Positions 7,998 through 15,570 of a DNA stretch of 64,000 nt are shown here, in pieces. The translations under genes and the position numbers were made by a program. Position 1 is the stretch's first letter; every line of letters starts with the position of its first letter. Below the pieces are notes generated by a model, which did no database searches, was not told where the DNA came from, and saw nothing but the letters and a program-made list of their open reading frames with translations. Origin of the DNA: Thiocystis violacea (GTDB lineage: Bacteria > Pseudomonadota > Gammaproteobacteria > Chromatiales > Chromatiaceae); contig NZ_NRRF01000003.1 of the NCBI RefSeq assembly GCF_016583565.1, forward strand, positions 62,001 to 126,000, given 5' to 3'.

Positions 7998-9122
7998 TCA
8001 GGCATCGCCCGCGTCGGCTTGGCGGGCGCGCTCGGCCCGCTGTCGCGCTCGGCTCTGTTGGACGCTGAAAGCGAGCGCGATGAGCGTCAGCGGGATCACG
8101 AAGGCAAGCATTGCCACCTCGAAACGCGCGATGAAAGAGGCCTGGCTGGCACGCATCACCACGTAGGTGATGTAGACCAGGAAGTAGGCGAGAAAGATCG
8201 CGCCCTCCAGGCGGTCGATCCGCATCCCCGTGAAGAAGACGGGCAGACAGACCACCGCCGTGGCGATCATGATCGGCATGTCCATGCTCAGCGCGGCGCG
8301 GGACACGCTGATCCCCCCGGGCGCCAACAGGGCTGCGAGCCCCAGGACGGCGAGAATATTGAAGAGATTGCTGCCGACGACATTGCCGACGGCGATATCG
8401 CCCTTGCCGCGCCGACTGGCGATGACGGAGGTCACGACCTCGGGCAGGGATGTCCCGACGGCGACCACGGTCAGGCCGATGACCAGCTCGCTCACGCCGA
8501 AGACCCGCGCGATGTCCACCGCCGCCATGACCAGGAGACGCGCCCCCAGGGCGAGCAGCAGCAGGCCGGTCAAGAGCAGCGCGATCTGCTTGAGGAGATC
8601 AGGCGCGCGAGCCTGTCCCGCGTGCGGCGGGGTCGCGGCGAATTCCCGCTGGATCTCCCCGGCCTCCGTCTTCCCTTGTCGCACCGACCAGACGAGATAG
8701 CCGATCAGAAGCGCGAAGAGCACGAGGCCGTCGAGGCGACCGATGCGCCCGTCCAGGGACATCAGCCAGAGGCCGATGGATGCCCCGACCACCAGCGGAG
8801 CATCGATACGCACGATGCGGCTGTGCACCGCCAGCGGGGCGATGGCCGCCGAAATCCCGAGCACCAGCAGGACATTGGCGATGTTGCTGCCGACGACGTT
8901 GCCGAGGGCGAGGTCAGCGGCACCGGCCCAGGCAGACTGCAGGGTGACGGCCAGCTCGGGCGCGCTGGTGCCAAAGGCGACGACCGTCAAGCCGATCACC
9001 AGCGGGCTGATGCGCATGATGGCGGCGAGCCCCGAGGCCGAGCGCACCAGGAATTCGCCCCCGCCGATGAGTCCGGCGAAGCCGATCAGCAGAAGGCCAA
9101 GGGAAAGGATCCAGTCGGGCAT
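7998..9122 (-). CDS. calcium/sodium antiporter, CaCA family
   Basis: A 374-residue inner-membrane exchanger of the YrbG type. The two alpha repeats are clear: IGLTVVAFGTSAPELAVT with LGNVVGSNIANVLLVLG in the first half, and IGLTVVAVGTSLPEVVTS with VGNVVGSNLFNILAVLG in the second. These carry the acidic and polar residues that bind Na+ and Ca2+. About ten membrane helices are predicted, with a charged cytoplasmic loop between the halves. It lies between the zinc operon and the pterin operon on the same strand, but gaps of 50 and about 200 bases suggest it may be transcribed separately. Confidence 0.9.
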   Translation of the reverse strand: MPDWILSLGLLLIGFAGLIGGGEFLVRSASGLAAIMRISPLVIGLTVVAFGTSAPELAVTLQSAWAGAADLALGNVVGSNIANVLLVLGISAAIAPLAVHSRIVRIDAPLVVGASIGLWLMSLDGRIGRLDGLVLFALLIGYLVWSVRQGKTEAGEIQREFAATPPHAGQARAPDLLKQIALLLTGLLLLALGARLLVMAAVDIARVFGVSELVIGLTVVAVGTSLPEVVTSVIASRRGKGDIAVGNVVGSNLFNILAVLGLAALLAPGGISVSRAALSMDMPIMIATAVVCLPVFFTGMRIDRLEGAIFLAYFLVYITYVVMRASQASFIARFEVAMLAFVIPLTLIALAFSVQQSRARQRAERARQADAGDA

Positions 9123-9172
9123 GGCGTCGGCAGCTCCTGGTTCGCTCCGGCCCCGCGCCGCGATGCCGCCGG

Positions 9173-9748
9173 CTACTGGGCCTCGATGTCACCTTTATAG
9201 GCGTCGACACGCTCCGCGTCGAGGCGATAACCCGCAACGGCCGTGTCGGTCCTGGAGGTTTGGACCCGGATGGTACCAGTGACCCAGAGGGTATCGTAAG
9301 GCCCGCCCCGATAGGGCTCGCCGACCGGCATCACGACCAGAATCGTCTGATTCGCTGGCGGTGGCGGCACATGAACGCAGGCCCCCAGATAGGGGACCAG
9401 CAGAAAGCGCTCCATCGCCTCGCCGCCCGCGCTCAGAGGCATCACGAAACCGGACAGACGCAGCCGGCGCCCATCGAGCTGGGGGACGGTCGGCGCCTTG
9501 GCCCACTCGGCCTTGAGCGCTTCCATGAGGGCGATGGCACGCGGGTCTTCGTCGTCCATCTCATCGATCCCGGCGGCCTCCAGCGTCTTGAGGGCGTCCT
9601 CTGGCTGCCAGTCGGCAGGCATGAGGGCGTCCCAGTTCAGGAGATCCCCGTCCGCGATCGAGCCGGAGCCGCCCGCTGGTCGCGAATCGCAGCCCGCACC
9701 CGCCAGCACCAGCCCGAGCATCAGCCCGACAAAAAGCAGGGTTCTCAC
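9173..9748 (-). CDS. DUF3299 domain lipoprotein
   Basis: About 191 residues from a GTG at 9748, giving MRTLLFVGLMLGLVLAGAGC: a lipoprotein signal with the lipobox LAGAGC. An alternative ATG at 9805 with a GGTGG upstream would add 19 residues. The mature part contains the DUF3299 core LSGFVMPL and VPYLGACVHVPPPPANQTI. Proteins of this family recur next to zinc-uptake genes in Gammaproteobacteria, and here it is the last gene after znuCB-zur-zrgA. Likely periplasmic or membrane-tethered; molecular role unknown. Confidence 0.8.
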   Translation of the reverse strand: MRTLLFVGLMLGLVLAGAGCDSRPAGGSGSIADGDLLNWDALMPADWQPEDALKTLEAAGIDEMDDEDPRAIALMEALKAEWAKAPTVPQLDGRRLRLSGFVMPLSAGGEAMERFLLVPYLGACVHVPPPPANQTILVVMPVGEPYRGGPYDTLWVTGTIRVQTSRTDTAVAGYRLDAERVDAYKGDIEAQ

Positions 9749-9823
9749 ACCCAGCTCATCGCATGTCTTTGGCGTCCCTGAAATCCTTGAAGTCCTACCC
9801 CCCATAGCGCCACCCCAAAACCC

Positions 9824-10375
9824 TCAGAACGGAATGAAACCGACGACCGGATTCCCACGGGTCAGCTCGGCAGCCCCCCGCCCCTCTGCCATCTCATAGT
9901 GCACGAGCACCCGTTGCAGCGCGGGAAAACCCGTGAAGAGCCCAAGGGCGGCGGAGTCCAGCGCCCGCGGTTGCGCACAGTCGAAACGGTAGTAGGCGGA
10001 GATGTCCGCATGGGCCTGACCGCTGGACGCCTCGGGCAGGTCGGTCTCCACCCTGGCCTTGACGAGACGACAGGCGGCATCGGTGTTGAACCGGATCATG
10101 CCGTCGCCGGCCCTGAGATTCTCGCGGGCCAGCCTCAATGTCTCGGACTCCATATCCGTCTGCGGGGCATGCTCGAAGCCGACCAGTGTGACGCCGGGGG
10201 CAAAGAGTTCCACCTCCACCTCGGGGCCATCGATCGCGAGCTTGAGGTGCGCGACACCATGAACATGTGGCCGTTGTTTGCGGGCCGCGCCCGGCTGCCC
10301 CTCCTCGGCCGCCAGCCCGAGGCTCCAAAGCGAGGCGGCCACGACCAGGGCGCCGCCGACGAGTCCGATCCGCAT
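9824..10375 (-). CDS. zrgA: ZrgA/DUF2796 family periplasmic zinc-uptake protein
   Basis: A 183-residue exported protein with a Sec signal of about 23 residues (cleavage near GLAAEE). The DUF2796 signature RPHVHGVAHLKLAIDG follows immediately, then LFAPGVTLVGFEHAP, and the family's C-terminal GFPALQRVLVHYEM. In Vibrio the ZrgA family is tied to zinc acquisition. The histidines of HVHGVAH are the likely metal site, though the protein is not strongly His-rich. It follows zur by about 45 bases. No ZnuA is encoded in this operon, so this protein may be a periplasmic zinc component here; that is inference. Confidence 0.8.
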   Translation of the reverse strand: MRIGLVGGALVVAASLWSLGLAAEEGQPGAARKQRPHVHGVAHLKLAIDGPEVEVELFAPGVTLVGFEHAPQTDMESETLRLARENLRAGDGMIRFNTDAACRLVKARVETDLPEASSGQAHADISAYYRFDCAQPRALDSAALGLFTGFPALQRVLVHYEMAEGRGAAELTRGNPVVGFIPF

Positions 10376-10420
10376 GAGAGTGCTCCCAAGTCGCGAGCGA
10401 TGGCGCTCGCGAACGCTGAT

Positions 10421-10873
10421 TCAGTGACGCTTGTGCGCGCAGTCGGCGCAGGTTCCGATCAATTCGACCACCCGTCGCTCGGGGCGAAAACCGCTCTCCT
10501 TCGCGGCCGATTTGAGACTGCGGGCGATGGCCGCGTCCTCCAACTCGGTGACCAGCCCGCAGTCCGCGCAGATGAGGAACTGGCTGCAATGAGGGCGCTC
10601 GGGATGGTTACAGCCGACGAAGGCATGCAGGCTCTCGAGCTTGTGCACCAGCCCCTGCGCCAGCAGGAAATCCAAGGCCCGATAGACCGTCGGCGGCGCC
10701 AGCGCGCGGGCACCCTCGCGCATGGCCTCCAGGATCTCGTAGGCGCCGAGCGGCCGACCGGCCGCGCAGAGGATCTTGAGCACTTGCCGGCGCTGCGGGG
10801 TCAGCCGCGCGCCACGCTCGCGGCACAGGGCATCCGCCCGGCGCAACACCAGATCCAGAGGGTTGCCATCCAT
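10421..10873 (-). CDS. zur: Fur family zinc-responsive repressor Zur
   Basis: A 150-residue Fur family regulator placed between znuB and zrgA. The winged-helix segment LTPQRRQVLKIL...YEILEAM and the recognition region PTVYRALDFLLAQGLVHKLES are clear. Metal-binding features include HPERPHC, the CADC motif near residue 100 and the C-terminal CADC, forming the usual structural zinc Cys4 site. The ATG at 10873 is preferred over upstream in-frame codons, which run into znuB. Expected to repress the zinc operon when zinc is replete, through the candidate box at 12862-12874. Confidence 0.9.
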   Translation of the reverse strand: MDGNPLDLVLRRADALCRERGARLTPQRRQVLKILCAAGRPLGAYEILEAMREGARALAPPTVYRALDFLLAQGLVHKLESLHAFVGCNHPERPHCSQFLICADCGLVTELEDAAIARSLKSAAKESGFRPERRVVELIGTCADCAHKRH

Positions 10874-10890
10874 CTCCGCCACACGCCTTC

Positions 10891-11739
10891 TCAGCCGGCC
10901 GTCGCCTGCCGCGCCGCCCGACGCCGGGCGAAGACTTGACTCACCAGCGCCGAGCAGACATAGACCCCGCCCGCCAGGAGGATCATGGTCGGCCCGGCCG
11001 GGAGGTCGGGGCCGAACGACAGGGCCAGGCCGAAGGCCGTGAAGCAGGCCCCCAGCAGGGTCGCGATCAGCATCATGGCGCTCAGCGAGTGGACATAGTG
11101 ACCCGCAATGGCCGCCGGCAGCGTCAGGAGGGCGATCACCAGGATCAGGCCCACCACCTGGATCAGCAGCACCACGGTGATCGCGACCAGGCAGAGCAGC
11201 AGCAGATAGAAGAAGGCGACCGGCACGCCGCGCAGCCGCGCCCATTCCTCGTCGAAGCTGATCGCCAGGAACTGGCGGTAGAAGAGCGACACCGTGGTCA
11301 CCAGCACCAGGTCCAGGCCGGCCATGAGCCAGAGCTCCCGGGTCGGCACCAGGAGGATGTTGCCGAACAGGAAACTCATGAGATCCGAGGAATAACCGGG
11401 GGTCTTGGCGATGAAGAGGACACCGACCGCCATGCCGATGGCCCAGAGCGCCCCGATCAGGGTGTCTTCCTGCGTCTTCCAGGCCAGCCTCACGGTGCCG
11501 ATCAGCAAGGCCGAGACGATGGCCGCGAGCAGTGCGCCGGCGAAGGGATCCATGCCGAAATAGAGCGCTGCCCCCATCCCGCCCAGCACCGAGTGCGCGA
11601 TGCCGCCGGCCATGAAGGCGATGCGCTTGACGACCACGAAGGTGCCGATGACCCCGCAGCCGATGCTCGCCAGGAGCCCGGCCAGCAGGGCGGTCTGGAG
11701 AAACCCGTACTCGCCGAGGGCCGTGAAGAATCCGCTCAT
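10891..11739 (-). CDS. znuB: zinc ABC transporter permease ZnuB
   Basis: A 282-residue ABC-3 family permease with about eight membrane helices. Family features are GCGVIGTFVVVKRIAFMAGGIAHSVLGG in the first third, where permease helices face the metal path, and VVGLILVIALLTLPAAIAGHY near residue 190. It works with ZnuC to import zinc across the inner membrane. It lies downstream of znuC, separated by about 110 bases of 18-bp tandem repeats, and upstream of zur. Confidence 0.92.
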   Translation of the reverse strand: MSGFFTALGEYGFLQTALLAGLLASIGCGVIGTFVVVKRIAFMAGGIAHSVLGGMGAALYFGMDPFAGALLAAIVSALLIGTVRLAWKTQEDTLIGALWAIGMAVGVLFIAKTPGYSSDLMSFLFGNILLVPTRELWLMAGLDLVLVTTVSLFYRQFLAISFDEEWARLRGVPVAFFYLLLLCLVAITVVLLIQVVGLILVIALLTLPAAIAGHYVHSLSAMMLIATLLGACFTAFGLALSFGPDLPAGPTMILLAGGVYVCSALVSQVFARRRAARQATAG

Positions 11740-11750
11740 CGCGCCGCCTC

Positions 11751-11845
11751 CAAGTGTCGCTGTATCTCAAGGTGTCGCTGTATCTCAAGGTGTCGCTGTA
11801 TCTCAAGGTGTCGCTCGCTGCCGGCCTGTCGCTCGCTGCCGGCCT
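11751..11845. repeat. two sets of 18-bp tandem repeats between znuC and znuB
   Basis: On the plus strand a unit CAAGGTGTCGCTGTATCT occurs at 11751-11767 (one base short), 11768-11785 and 11786-11803, with a partial copy to 11815. A second 18-bp unit GTCGCTCGCTGCCGGCCT follows at 11810-11827 and 11828-11845, with a partial third copy running into the znuC stop. Both units share GTCGCT. The 18-base period preserves reading frame, suggesting either expansion of an old coding tail or slippage in a spacer. Confidence 0.9.
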
Positions 11846-11850
11846 GTCGC

Positions 11851-12579
11851 TCAGTGCGCATGCGCGACCTGGCGGACATGAGCCCCGTACAGCTGTTGGA
11901 CGGTGTCACCGTCGATCTCCGTGGTGCCATGACAGGCCAGGGTGCGATTGAGGCATGCCACGCGGGTGACATAGGCCGAGATGAAGGCGATGTCGTGCGA
12001 CACCAGCAGGATGGTCAGGCGCCGATTCAGCGCCGCGAGCAGATCGAAGACGTCGCTCTCGGCACGCTGATCGACATTGGCCGTGGGCTCGTCCAGGATG
12101 AGGATCTCGGGCTCGCCGACGAGCGCCCTGGCCAGCAGCACGCGCTGCAACTGGCCGCCCGAGAGGGTTCCGATCGGCCGCTGGGCCAGGTCCGACGCCT
12201 CGACCTCCGCCAGCGTCCGCGCCGCGGCAAGACGATCGACCTTGCGATAGCGTCCGAAGAGCGGCCCGAGACCCAGCCGGCCCATCAAGACGACCTCCTC
12301 GACGGAGATGGGGAAGTCGCGCGGGAAGCTCGGGAACTGGGGGACATAGCCAATGCGCCTCGCCACCTGGCGCGGCAAGCGCCCCAAGACCCGAACCTGG
12401 CCGACCTGCGGTTCGAGCAACCCCAGCACGAGCTTAAGCAGCGTGCTCTTGCCGCCCGCATTGGGTCCCACCAGGCCGACGAACTCACCCGGCTCGATCA
12501 CGAGGCTCACATGCTCGAGCACCAGGGCGTTGCCATAGGAAAAGCTGACATCCGTGACCTGAATGACGGGCTCAGTCAT
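11851..12579 (-). CDS. znuC: zinc ABC transporter ATP-binding protein ZnuC
   Basis: A 242-residue ABC ATPase. Walker A is GPNAGGKSTLLK, the signature LSGGQLQRVLLARAL, and Walker B ILILDEPTANVD, with the switch histidine in LLVSHD. The ATG at 12579 is chosen because GGAGG lies 8 bases upstream; an in-frame TTG at 12603 lacks support. The C-terminus HVRQVAHAH is His-bearing as in other ZnuC proteins. It is the first gene of the znuC-znuB-zur-zrgA-DUF3299 unit. Confidence 0.93.
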   Translation of the reverse strand: MTEPVIQVTDVSFSYGNALVLEHVSLVIEPGEFVGLVGPNAGGKSTLLKLVLGLLEPQVGQVRVLGRLPRQVARRIGYVPQFPSFPRDFPISVEEVVLMGRLGLGPLFGRYRKVDRLAAARTLAEVEASDLAQRPIGTLSGGQLQRVLLARALVGEPEILILDEPTANVDQRAESDVFDLLAALNRRLTILLVSHDIAFISAYVTRVACLNRTLACHGTTEIDGDTVQQLYGAHVRQVAHAH

Positions 12580-12640
12580 CTCGGCCGCCTCCGTGCCGCG
12601 CAATCAAGGCCGCGGGATCAACAGCCGGATGACAGCCGGA

Positions 12641-12667
12641 TTGGTCGGGTTGGTCGGGTTGGTCGGG
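12641..12667 (+). repeat. G-rich 9-bp tandem repeat (TTGGTCGGG x3)
   Basis: Three exact copies of TTGGTCGGG followed by TTGGGAG in the znuC leader. The plus strand has regularly spaced GG/GGG runs able in principle to form a G-quadruplex; the znuC transcript would carry the C-rich complement. It lies 60-90 bases before the znuC start. Confidence 0.75.
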
Positions 12668-12861
12668 TTGGGAGATCCTGTCCATCTGATGAAAGCGCGT
12701 CGATCCTGTCGGTGTGAAGCCGCGACAACTGAGAGGCGACGGGGCCGCGGCTCGATGATCCCACGCGAAATGCTTGAGACATCGGCAGAGACGCTCGGCC
12801 CGATGGACGACGGTCAAGGACGCCCGCCGAAACGCCGCTCAAGCAAGGCACAGGCGTGATT

Positions 12862-12874
12862 GGTACAGTATAAC
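12862..12874 (-). promoter_or_regulatory. candidate Zur box for the zinc operon
   Basis: Read on the minus strand the site is GTTATACTGTACC, matching the gammaproteobacterial Zur core GTTATANTATAAC at all but two positions. It is an AT-rich island in a GC-rich leader, 283 bases upstream of znuC and 168 upstream of the divergent gene at 13042, so it could control either or both. Confidence 0.6.
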
Positions 12875-13041
12875 GTAAGCCTGTATCGCCGCCGGCGCAA
12901 AAGGTATCGCGGCGTCGGCGCGCCCCCCGGCCCTTTCGCGCGGAGCCGCCAAGCCACCACCACGGCGTTGATGAGGAAATGGGCCGGAAACCGGATTAGG
13001 ATGGCGGCGAGTCCACAGACGCGCACGCGAGCCGAGACCTG

Positions 13042-13725
13042 ATGACCATCACCACACAGCTCTACTGGGCCATTGGCCTGAGCCTTTACGTCCTCTGCAT
13101 CCTTTTCGTCACCCGGATCCCCTATCAGGCCATGGTGGACCGCGGCATGGAGCCCATCCGCGCCGTTTACTACAACCGCAAGATCGTCCACATGATGGCC
13201 GGCGGTGTCGGTTCCCTCCTGGTGCCGCTGGTCTTTTCGGACCCCTGGTTTCCGCTGATCTGCGGCCTGCTGTTGACGGCCCTGACCTATCTCGCCCACG
13301 TCACCGGCCTGCGCTTCTATTGGTTCCAGGCCGACGACAATCGCAACGACGTCAAGTTCGCGCTCATGTGGAGCGTCTCCGTGTCCGTGCTCTGGTGGTT
13401 GCTGGAGAACCCCTGGCTGGCCATCCTGCCCTCCCTCTACATGGCCTTCGGCGACGGCGTCACCGGCATCGCGCGCAACGCGCTCATCCGCAAGCGCTCC
13501 AAGAGCCCCATCGGCAACGTCTTCATGCTGCTGCTGTGCGCACCCATGGGCTGGATCATCGGCGGCCTGGCGCAGCCGGCGATTCCGGTGTGGGGGCTGA
13601 TCTCGGCGGTGGTGGCCACCGTCGTGGAGCGCTATGAATTCGGTCCCATCGACGACAACATCCTGATCACGCTCGCCGCCTCGGCGGTGTTGCTCATCGG
13701 GACCGCCGTGGGGCCATTAGTCTGA
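13042..13725 (+). CDS. dolichol/phytol kinase-like (CTP-dependent polyprenol kinase family) membrane protein
   Basis: A 227-residue protein with about six or seven membrane helices. The segments YYNRKIVHMMAGG near residue 45 and PSLYMAFGDGVTGIARN near residue 130 match the dolichol kinase / VTE5 phytol kinase / phosphatidate cytidylyltransferase-like superfamily. In that family FGDG and the K-x-x-H-M motif are the catalytic signature for CTP-dependent lipid alcohol phosphorylation. The RSKSPIGNVF stretch also resembles these kinases. It is divergent from znuC. In a phototroph phytol recycling is a possible role, but the lipid substrate cannot be read from sequence. Confidence 0.75.
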   Translation: MTITTQLYWAIGLSLYVLCILFVTRIPYQAMVDRGMEPIRAVYYNRKIVHMMAGGVGSLLVPLVFSDPWFPLICGLLLTALTYLAHVTGLRFYWFQADDNRNDVKFALMWSVSVSVLWWLLENPWLAILPSLYMAFGDGVTGIARNALIRKRSKSPIGNVFMLLLCAPMGWIIGGLAQPAIPVWGLISAVVATVVERYEFGPIDDNILITLAASAVLLIGTAVGPLV

Positions 13726-13743
13726 GAGGGGGCGCGCCTGCGC

Positions 13744-13765
13744 GCCTGTGCTCGCGAGCACAGGC
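13744..13765. repeat. perfect 22-bp palindrome between convergent genes
   Basis: GCCTGTGCTCG is followed directly by its reverse complement. It sits in the 78-base gap between the ends of the kinase-like gene and hupJ. With no T-run it is not a classical terminator, but as RNA it could act as a bidirectional transcript end or stability hairpin. Confidence 0.7.
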
Positions 13766-13803
13766 ATCCCGGCATGCAGCTTCAGCATTCGAAGACGCCG
13801 CGG

Positions 13804-14304
13804 TCAACCGCGCCGAAAGACACCTCGGAGCAGATCGCGACGGCTGACGCCCGCCACGGGGCGCGCGACAACCGCCGGCTTGGGCGATGCCTGCTCGGGC
13901 AGGAGCAGCGCCTCCAGGATCGCCCGAGCGGTCGCCACGGCCGCCGCCTGGTCCGCGAAATCCCCCATGGGCGAATAGAGCGAGCAGGCCGAGAAGGGGC
14001 CGATTCCCGACTCCTCCGAGCCGATCATCTCCACCCCGCCCGCCGGTAGCGCGACCATCTGCTTGATGCCGACCGGACCTGGACGGTTCGCGGACGCGGC
14101 CCCCGGCACCAGCACCAGGTTCATGCACCAGGGTGTGACGAGCACGCCGAGCCAGTCCCCGCCGAGGATGGTGCCGCCCACGACCTGAACCGCAAGGCTC
14201 GGATTGAGGATCGGCAGCCCGCTCATCCGCTCGACATGGACCCGTTGAAAGGCCGCGGCCAGGCGTTGCGCCGTGTCCTCGGCGTCCAGGTCAGGCCCCG
14301 TCAC
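13804..14304 (-). CDS. hupJ: [NiFe]-hydrogenase assembly chaperone HupJ/HybE
   Basis: A 166-residue HybE family protein starting at GTG. Characteristic elements are MSGLPILNPSLAVQVVGG, WLGVLVTPWCMNLVL and FADQAAAVATARAILEAL, ending with RRDLLRG. Family members bind hydrogenase precursors and help deliver folded cofactor-loaded subunits to the Tat route. In some relatives this domain is fused to a rubredoxin; no rubredoxin (HupI/HoxR) part is present here. It is the last gene of the hup operon. Confidence 0.88.
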   Translation of the reverse strand: MTGPDLDAEDTAQRLAAAFQRVHVERMSGLPILNPSLAVQVVGGTILGGDWLGVLVTPWCMNLVLVPGAASANRPGPVGIKQMVALPAGGVEMIGSEESGIGPFSACSLYSPMGDFADQAAAVATARAILEALLLPEQASPKPAVVARPVAGVSRRDLLRGVFRRG

Positions 14305-14322
14305 GGGAGAACCCTGCCCGAC

Positions 14323-15180
14323 TCAACGCACCGCCTCAAGGATCTCGGCGAGACGCTCGGCACTGTCGTCGATGTCCTCCTGCGCGGCCAGCGCCGCCGA
14401 GGGTACGTCCACCACCTCGATGCTGTTGAGGATGAGCCTGTCGTCAGAGTTGAAGTGCTGCACCCACCAGCAGTGGCGCAGGCCGGTGGCCGAGATGCGG
14501 CAGTTGCCGTAGCCGCGCGAGAGGATGGTCAGCGGCCCCAGCCCGAGCTTGGCGGTGAGGTACTCCAGATCCTCGGGCGTATGCGGCAGCAGCGTCAGAT
14601 TCACCACATGCGGCAGGTCGCCGAAGCGCCAGGCGGCCGCGTGCTCGTTCAGCTCGGTGAGGATGGAGCGGCCCGTCAGGACCCCCTCGGCCAGCTCCCT
14701 CTCGCCAATGGCCGCGGTGGCCGCCCCCTTGAAGGCGACGTCGCGCACGCGACTCGGGATCTCGGCGACCTCGAGCTCGTCGCGCAGGGCGCGCCCCGAG
14801 GCGTCGGACTCTTGGATCCGCCAGACCCCCGCAAGACGCGTCTCCTGGGCGCGCAAGGTGGCGTCGGTCGTCAGGCGGATGCTGACCTCGCCCTCGCCCA
14901 GGGCCTGGGTCACCAGGGCGCGGTCCTGCTCGGGCAGGGTGAGGATATCCAGAACCCGAGAGGGCTCCAGCACCCGGAAACTGCGCAGCTGGACCAACAG
15001 CCGTTCGAGCAGACGGATGCCCTCGGGGTAAGCGCCCGCCGCCTCGGGCTCCGGCAGCCGGGGCGGATTGTAGGCGCGCATGCCCTGGGGCATGGAGAGA
15101 TAGGTCAGCTCGGTGCCGTCCTCATCGAGCGGCTGCGAGCCTGGGCCCAAGAGGGATCCGGTCGGTGCGAAGGGTTGCAT
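14323..15180 (-). CDS. hupH: hydrogenase expression/formation protein HupH (HyaF family)
   Basis: About 285 residues from the ATG at 15180, which has GGAG 6 bases upstream; an ATG two codons earlier overlaps that ribosome site. The family core is visible in LLERLLVQLRSFRVLEPSRVLDI, ETRLAGVWRIQE, and the C-terminal GYGNCRISATGLRHCWWVQHFN with conserved Cys, Trp and His. HupH/HyaF/HoxQ proteins act on the iron-sulfur small subunit during assembly in membrane-bound uptake hydrogenases and matter most in oxic growth. It lies between hypC and hupJ. Confidence 0.92.
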   Translation of the reverse strand: MQPFAPTGSLLGPGSQPLDEDGTELTYLSMPQGMRAYNPPRLPEPEAAGAYPEGIRLLERLLVQLRSFRVLEPSRVLDILTLPEQDRALVTQALGEGEVSIRLTTDATLRAQETRLAGVWRIQESDASGRALRDELEVAEIPSRVRDVAFKGAATAAIGERELAEGVLTGRSILTELNEHAAAWRFGDLPHVVNLTLLPHTPEDLEYLTAKLGLGPLTILSRGYGNCRISATGLRHCWWVQHFNSDDRLILNSIEVVDVPSAALAAQEDIDDSAERLAEILEAVR

Positions 15181-15215
15181 CGGCATCTCCTGACTGGTTG
15201 TGTTGCGAAGGCGGG

Positions 15216-15271
15216 GTGGGAGCGCCGTCCGGCGCGACCGGCGTCCGGTCGCGGCGAGGCGCCGCTCCCAC
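15216..15271. repeat. dispersed GC-rich palindromic element, copy 1
   Basis: Starts GTGGGAGCG and ends CGCTCCCAC with inverted arms carrying CGGCGCGAC-type and GTCGCGGCG-type cores. The 56-bp copy lies between hypC and hupH. Two further copies occur at 16939-17012 and 33562-33634. Confidence 0.88.
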
Positions 15272-15276
15272 GGGGC

Positions 15277-15570
15277 TCAGCGGCCGCGCAAATGCTCCGG
15301 GAGCTGGGGTTCGCGGTCCAGGTCGGCGAACAGGTGATCGAAGGACTCGCCCGCCATCGCGGCCTGCATGGCGGCCAGGGCATCGCGCACGCGCAGGGCG
15401 TGCCCCTCGCCCATGGTCTCCCGCGCCGCGCCCAGGAAGACCAGGACCCAGGCGCCGGGCGGCTGCTCGCCGACCAGCTGGATGTCGACGCGCTGGCGCT
15501 CGCCGCCGTCGTCGCACCAGGCCCAGACGGGGCCGGACTCGATGACCTGCATGGGCACGCCGATGCACAT
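15277..15570 (-). CDS. hypC: HypC/HupF hydrogenase maturation chaperone
   Basis: A 97-residue OB-fold chaperone with the diagnostic N-terminus MCIGVPMQV. Cys2 binds the Fe(CN)2CO precursor and the large subunit. VGEQPPGAWVLVFLGAARE supplies the second conserved segment. It is longer at the C-terminus than general HypC, consistent with the HupF subtype dedicated to uptake hydrogenases. Its ATG overlaps the hupD stop (TGATG). Confidence 0.9.
   Translation of the reverse strand: MCIGVPMQVIESGPVWAWCDDGGERQRVDIQLVGEQPPGAWVLVFLGAARETMGEGHALRVRDALAAMQAAMAGESFDHLFADLDREPQLPEHLRGR

Noticed and set aside
10421..11806. A 461-residue protein ending in Zur
   Set aside because: The N-terminal part is an out-of-frame reading of znuB; the Fur-family protein starts at 10873.
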